DNA of 64,000 nucleotides from Fibrobacter succinogenes (GTDB lineage Bacteria > Fibrobacterota > Fibrobacteria > Fibrobacterales > Fibrobacteraceae), in assembly GCA_902761355.1 (NCBI GenBank), contig CACWJY010000036.1, forward strand, positions 1 through 64,000. The letters are read 5' to 3'. The notes beneath the pieces are model-generated. The model ran no database searches and was not told where the DNA came from. It saw nothing but the letters and a program-made list of their open reading frames with translations. A program made the translations under genes and the position numbers. Positions 62,001 to 64,000 of this stretch are shown one piece after another. How positions within the stretch are numbered: the stretch's first letter is position 1; each line of letters begins with the position of its first letter.

Positions 62001-62045
62001 AGAAGAACCCAGAAACAGATTGAATCAAGCCCCTCTGAAGAGTAA
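59013..62045 (+). CDS. Fused MFS-like membrane/spermidine-synthase-like protein
   Basis: A 1010-residue protein. The N-terminal part (about 1-460) has about 12-14 membrane helices with SGFAGLIYEGSWARYLKLFL and a second copy ITGLTSFVYEIVWIRLLSLL. A spermidine-synthase-like Rossmann domain follows (about 470-700) with VGFGSGMGAHYLL (543-555) and IFIDDATTFF near residue 595. A further 300-residue helical tail ends it. The catalytic acidic residues of true spermidine synthase are partly kept (IDDA). Such fusions are widespread but of unclear substrate. A palindromic REP-like element lies inside the gene at 61501-61523. Confidence 0.85.
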   Translation: MNILVYFLFALSGFAGLIYEGSWARYLKLFLGHSSYGQVLTLCIYMGGLAIGSFVAGKMVEKTKRPLLGYGLVELAIGIGGVAYHPLYLWLTGIFYDSEWTASLTPRGAEIAKVVLATGSTLPIAIAVGMTFPFIAAGLMRKSGAEVSLPMLYFTNSLGSAIGILATSYLLIPEIGNHATLCVAASINFLLAAVFSFIGIATSPVPPQNDDAPEVHDKDYVAEHNLAMPPKTTWFWIAAITGLTSFVYEIVWIRLLSLLLGSSSHSFDQMLSAFILGLALGSAVSGKLLKKDSLIVLSMAQIFMAFFALCTLYFHQPFWGMMNEANQIFNPTSDGYICWSLFKYALSMLWMIPTSFFAGMTLPLITLILTRAFKSEAPIGKVYGWNTLGSIIGSAGGGLLLLPLLQLKGALVTAALLDFAIGFLLLVIYRKRFRYSVMFYIMVCVMIMPAIFVKFDPSLITSGVFRSYKNMHPNEKIQVIDGKTATISFHESPVHYYVKTNGKADASMSKDRESPISSDELTQAATAFMPMAVKTEPYDAAMVGFGSGMGAHYLLADPLLKDFDCVEIEQAMMDLAKGFYPWNYRGYDDPRIHIFIDDATTFFHTNRRQYDMIISVPSNPWVSGVAGLFAHEFYTKMRRYMKPGALWVQWIQTYEFNDLMFLNILKALDTVFPYVSLYKSTDEPDIIMIASDQPVLQKGIGRFSTDTALVAEFNRIHRDPEFFGERNFLFTNKMLKSLLEGVKPNSLFIPMVDNKAEEARFVHSEAHIVNVFDSCEVCWQQYLDPEDYALRRPARVKAMLQEPKDEFKKTALLAYVDKIIAAKNTSDSAVSSTGSETLDSIAAKVDADSLAAESVQPEDPRIAALESTVGYQKFRENYIEWIRAIPMEARDSDEVYTKVNEAVSAGALPRSFSEEFNIMEAAREGVYKQAALLIADFFDRYEMNDMGDIFLRNCIVISLLAGEPELANVIYENAIQKNEDFFAVEKRLIEREIQRARRTQKQIESSPSEE
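61501..61523. repeat. REP-like palindromic element inside a coding region
   Basis: The 23 bp contain CTTCGACAGGCTCAG, core of a short dispersed repeat (CCTGAGCCTGTCGAAGG class) found in many genomes. It lies in frame in a low-complexity linker of the fused protein (about residues 830-837, SSTGSET). Confidence 0.6.
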
Positions 62046-62053
62046 CTAGAAAA

Positions 62054-62088
62054 CAAAAAAGCGGAGTCCATTTGACTCCGCCTTTTTT
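62054..62088. terminator. Bidirectional terminator
   Basis: Stem GCGGAGTC/GACTCCGC with a 5-nt loop, flanked by an A-run and a T-run, between the fused protein gene and the convergent barrel gene. Confidence 0.92.
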
Positions 62089-62103
62089 GTTATACAAAAT
62101 CAA

Positions 62104-62934
62104 CTAGAACAAGAAACTTACGCCAGCAGTCGTATAGAAGGTATTGAGCGAAGATTCATCAAATTCACGAGCGTCTTCGCCAAGGAGTGTCTTGTTAAGC
62201 AAGCTGGTAAAGCACTGAACCACACGAACGTTTACGTGAACCCAGCGGGTAATCATGTAACCAATATCGAAGGCGCCGCCCACTTCCATACCCGAGGTGG
62301 CAATCGTATTCGACATCGTCTCGCCGCTGGCACCGTTGGTATATTCCGAAGAACCGTTCAACTTAAGACCCAAGTTCAAGCCAAGGCCGACAAAGAAACC
62401 GTAATCTTCGAAAGTATAGCGGAAAATCATGGGAATATCGAAGATAAAGACGTCAATGTCTGCTTCGTTCGTATAGATTTCCATGTCCTTTTCGTAGGAG
62501 TAATGCCTATAGTTAAAAGTCAATTCGGGCACAAGGCTCAGGTTCTTGACCAAGAAATTCATCTTGAGAAGCAAACCACCGCCGAACTGGAAACCCGTCC
62601 CCCAACCATCGGAATTTTCACCAAAGAAGGTGTTGATACCGGCCTGGGCGCGAATACCTAGCAGCACGGCACGGGCAAAGCCTTCGTTACGCTGGCGGTT
62701 GATTTCTGCTTTCTTGGTCGTTTCTGCCTTATAACGGGCATAGGCGCTTGCATATTCTTCGTCATTCGCGAATTCGCTGTCGGCGGAACCGTCATAAGCA
62801 GCAGACTCATCAGAAGGGACACTTTCGGCAGAAGGTGCTGTTGCCCAGCCCTCATCATCATTATCTTGTGCCAGGGTGGGCACAACTAAAGCCATTGCCA
62901 AAAAGGCAGCTACACTCAATCTCTTAAAATCCAT
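62104..62934 (-). CDS. PorT-like outer-membrane beta-barrel protein (paralog A)
   Basis: A 276-residue exported protein with a signal peptide ending TLAQ. An acidic, Ser-rich linker (about 25-70) is followed by a helix (YARYKAETTKKAEINRQRNE) and a beta barrel with FGGGLLLKMNFLVKNLSLVP, TFNYRHYSYEKDMEIYTN and FVGLGLNLGLKLNGSSEYTN. It ends TAGVSFLF with the C-terminal aromatic. The PorT-type barrel family (outer membrane protein beta-barrel) is the closest match by pattern. A paralog lies 80 bp upstream. The ATG at 62934 gives the cleaner start; a TTG 6 nt upstream is in frame. Confidence 0.8.
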   Translation of the reverse strand: MDFKRLSVAAFLAMALVVPTLAQDNDDEGWATAPSAESVPSDESAAYDGSADSEFANDEEYASAYARYKAETTKKAEINRQRNEGFARAVLLGIRAQAGINTFFGENSDGWGTGFQFGGGLLLKMNFLVKNLSLVPELTFNYRHYSYEKDMEIYTNEADIDVFIFDIPMIFRYTFEDYGFFVGLGLNLGLKLNGSSEYTNGASGETMSNTIATSGMEVGGAFDIGYMITRWVHVNVRVVQCFTSLLNKTLLGEDAREFDESSLNTFYTTAGVSFLF

Positions 62935-63014
62935 AATCAAATTATAATAAATGAATTTGCAATTACCGCCTATAAAATAATTTCAGCGTGTAAAAAGAGT
63001 GCAGAAAAAAAAAT

Positions 63015-63965
63015 TTACAGCAATAAAGTCACCCCAAGGGCCACATGCGAGGTGAAAAGTTTCGATTTTTTGAGGGTCGGCTCGCCCAGAAGGTTCATAT
63101 CAATCAGATTTGTAAAGTTCTGCACCACCCTCAAATCGGCCATCAGCCAACGATTGAGCATATAGCCAATGTCAAGAAGTGCGCCAATTTCGACCCCGGA
63201 CGCAGGAATTGTATTGGGGCGTTTTTCTTTAAGCCTTTCGCCCTCTTTTTCTGTAACCTGTTTGACCTCGGAATCCGCCTGCATTTTGAGGCCAAGGTTT
63301 ACCCCCGCCCCAATAAAAAGTCCATCTTCGCTAAAGATATATTGCGCCATCACTGGGATCTCGAAAAGTTTTTCGTCAATGGTGGCTTCAAAATTGCTAT
63401 GGTGTCCGGTCGCATAGGCAATCTGCGTTTCGCAACTGTAGTGGCGATAGGTAAAGTCGAGTTCTGTCGCAATGCCGAGCGAACGTCCCAAGAGGAGACG
63501 CGCCATCAGGCCCGCACCACCATCAAAGCCGACATTCCAAAGATCAGACTTATTTCCGAAGCTTTTGTTAAAGCCGGCCGCCAGACGAACACCAAACTGC
63601 ATGCTTTTAGAAAAGCCCTCTTTTCGGGCGCGATATTCCGCAGCGGTTTCGTTAATATAATTCGGGCGGTCTTCATCTTCTTCGTCGATGTTGGTCGTTG
63701 CAACCTTCAGGCTGTCTGCTGTAGACAAACTATCACTTTCTTGAGCCACGCTATCAGCTTCGGTCTCACCAGAATTTTGAGAATCACCATATTCAAAATT
63801 TTGCGCATTATCCGCAGCCTGTTCTGCAGAAACAAAGCCACATCCATCACCAACGCAATTAGGGTCGCTTACTTCACCCGAGCCCTCAAAAACGCCCTGT
63901 GCGAACGACGCGGAAACAGAGAACAAGAATACAACAAAAAGTAGCGAAAACTTCTTCAAAATCAT
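63015..63965 (-). CDS. PorT-like outer-membrane beta-barrel protein (paralog B)
   Basis: A 316-residue paralog of the preceding gene with signal peptide ending SFAQ. It has a longer acidic Ser/Asp linker (ADSVAQESDSLSTADSL), a helix (EYRARKEGFSKSMQFGVRLA) and the barrel strands TELDFTYRHYSCETQIAYAT and GLFIGAGVNLGLKMQADSEV. It ends HVALGVTLLL. Two Cys near residues 36-42 (NCVGDGCGF) could form a disulfide. The two genes share strand order and are an evident tandem duplication. They may bind the same partner in the outer membrane; no function is known. Confidence 0.8.
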   Translation of the reverse strand: MILKKFSLLFVVFLFSVSASFAQGVFEGSGEVSDPNCVGDGCGFVSAEQAADNAQNFEYGDSQNSGETEADSVAQESDSLSTADSLKVATTNIDEEDEDRPNYINETAAEYRARKEGFSKSMQFGVRLAAGFNKSFGNKSDLWNVGFDGGAGLMARLLLGRSLGIATELDFTYRHYSCETQIAYATGHHSNFEATIDEKLFEIPVMAQYIFSEDGLFIGAGVNLGLKMQADSEVKQVTEKEGERLKEKRPNTIPASGVEIGALLDIGYMLNRWLMADLRVVQNFTNLIDMNLLGEPTLKKSKLFTSHVALGVTLLL

Positions 63966-64000
63966 ACCCTAATTATAACTTATTTTAAACATTTAGCATC

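Overview
The window most resembles a chromosome segment of a Fibrobacter-like bacterium (phylum Fibrobacterota, FCB superphylum). This rests on recognition, not on a search. The cues are moderate GC with AT-rich intergenic DNA, several promoters with a TATATTTG-type -10 like the TAnnTTTG element of the sister phylum Bacteroidota, a Gram-negative envelope rich in TPR, OmpA and beta-barrel proteins, a complete rod-shape operon, futalosine-pathway menaquinone genes and a chlamydial-type histone H1-like protein. No phage, transposase, rRNA operon or CRISPR array is visible. Almost all of the sequence is coding.

Layout. 1-6 kb (minus strand): a surface glycan or lipid block with a KASIII fragment, an acyl carrier protein, a GNAT acetyltransferase, a GT2 glycosyltransferase, a WecE-type sugar aminotransferase, a sulfatase-fold membrane protein and a polytopic membrane protein. 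6-9.3 kb: type IV pilin-like genes around a small toxin-antitoxin pair in AT-rich DNA. One pilin gene is frameshifted by an exact 19-bp tandem duplication. 9.4-19.5 kb: housekeeping genes (HIT protein, tRNA-Leu, ftsX-envC-holB-recJ operon, ybbR-tsaD, birA). 19.5-22 kb: menaquinone genes (UbiA/MqnP, UbiX, MenG). 22-24.6 kb: a large CotH-kinase lipoprotein. 24.7-27 kb: tRNA-Phe, an HD-GYP protein, tRNA-Ser and comF. 27-32.5 kb: mreB-mreC-mreD-mrdA-rodA.

33-45.5 kb is the most distinctive region: an ExbB/TolQ protein, two ExbD/TolR proteins and a TonB/AgmX-like protein, preceded by a gene set for a 1294-residue periplasmic TPR protein, a PorV-like barrel with TPRs, and a beta-helix/TSP3/OmpA protein. 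Together they look like a proton-motive-force-driven trans-envelope machine, comparable in parts to Tol-Pal or the Agl-Glt gliding apparatus. 45.7-53 kb: the histone-like gene, tyrS-pfkB-mqnB-mqnD, a sigma54-type regulator with a degenerate GAFTGA loop, yqeY and rpsU. 53-64 kb: a SPOR lipoprotein, a (p)ppGpp-hydrolase-like HD protein, an ECF sigma/anti-sigma/Cys-rich CpxP-like operon, a DUF1538 membrane protein with two PII-like proteins, a fused MFS/spermidine-synthase-like protein and two paralogous beta-barrels.

A recurring theme is exact short tandem duplication: 48 bp in the sulfatase-fold gene, 19 bp in the pilin gene, 13 bp at the tRNA-Ser 3' end and 15 bp duplicating the -10 element of rpsU. 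These may reflect slippage-driven variation or, for some, assembly error. The two best candidates for poorly described biology are the 34.6-45.5 kb envelope machine and the DUF1538/PII-like operon at 56.5-58.9 kb.
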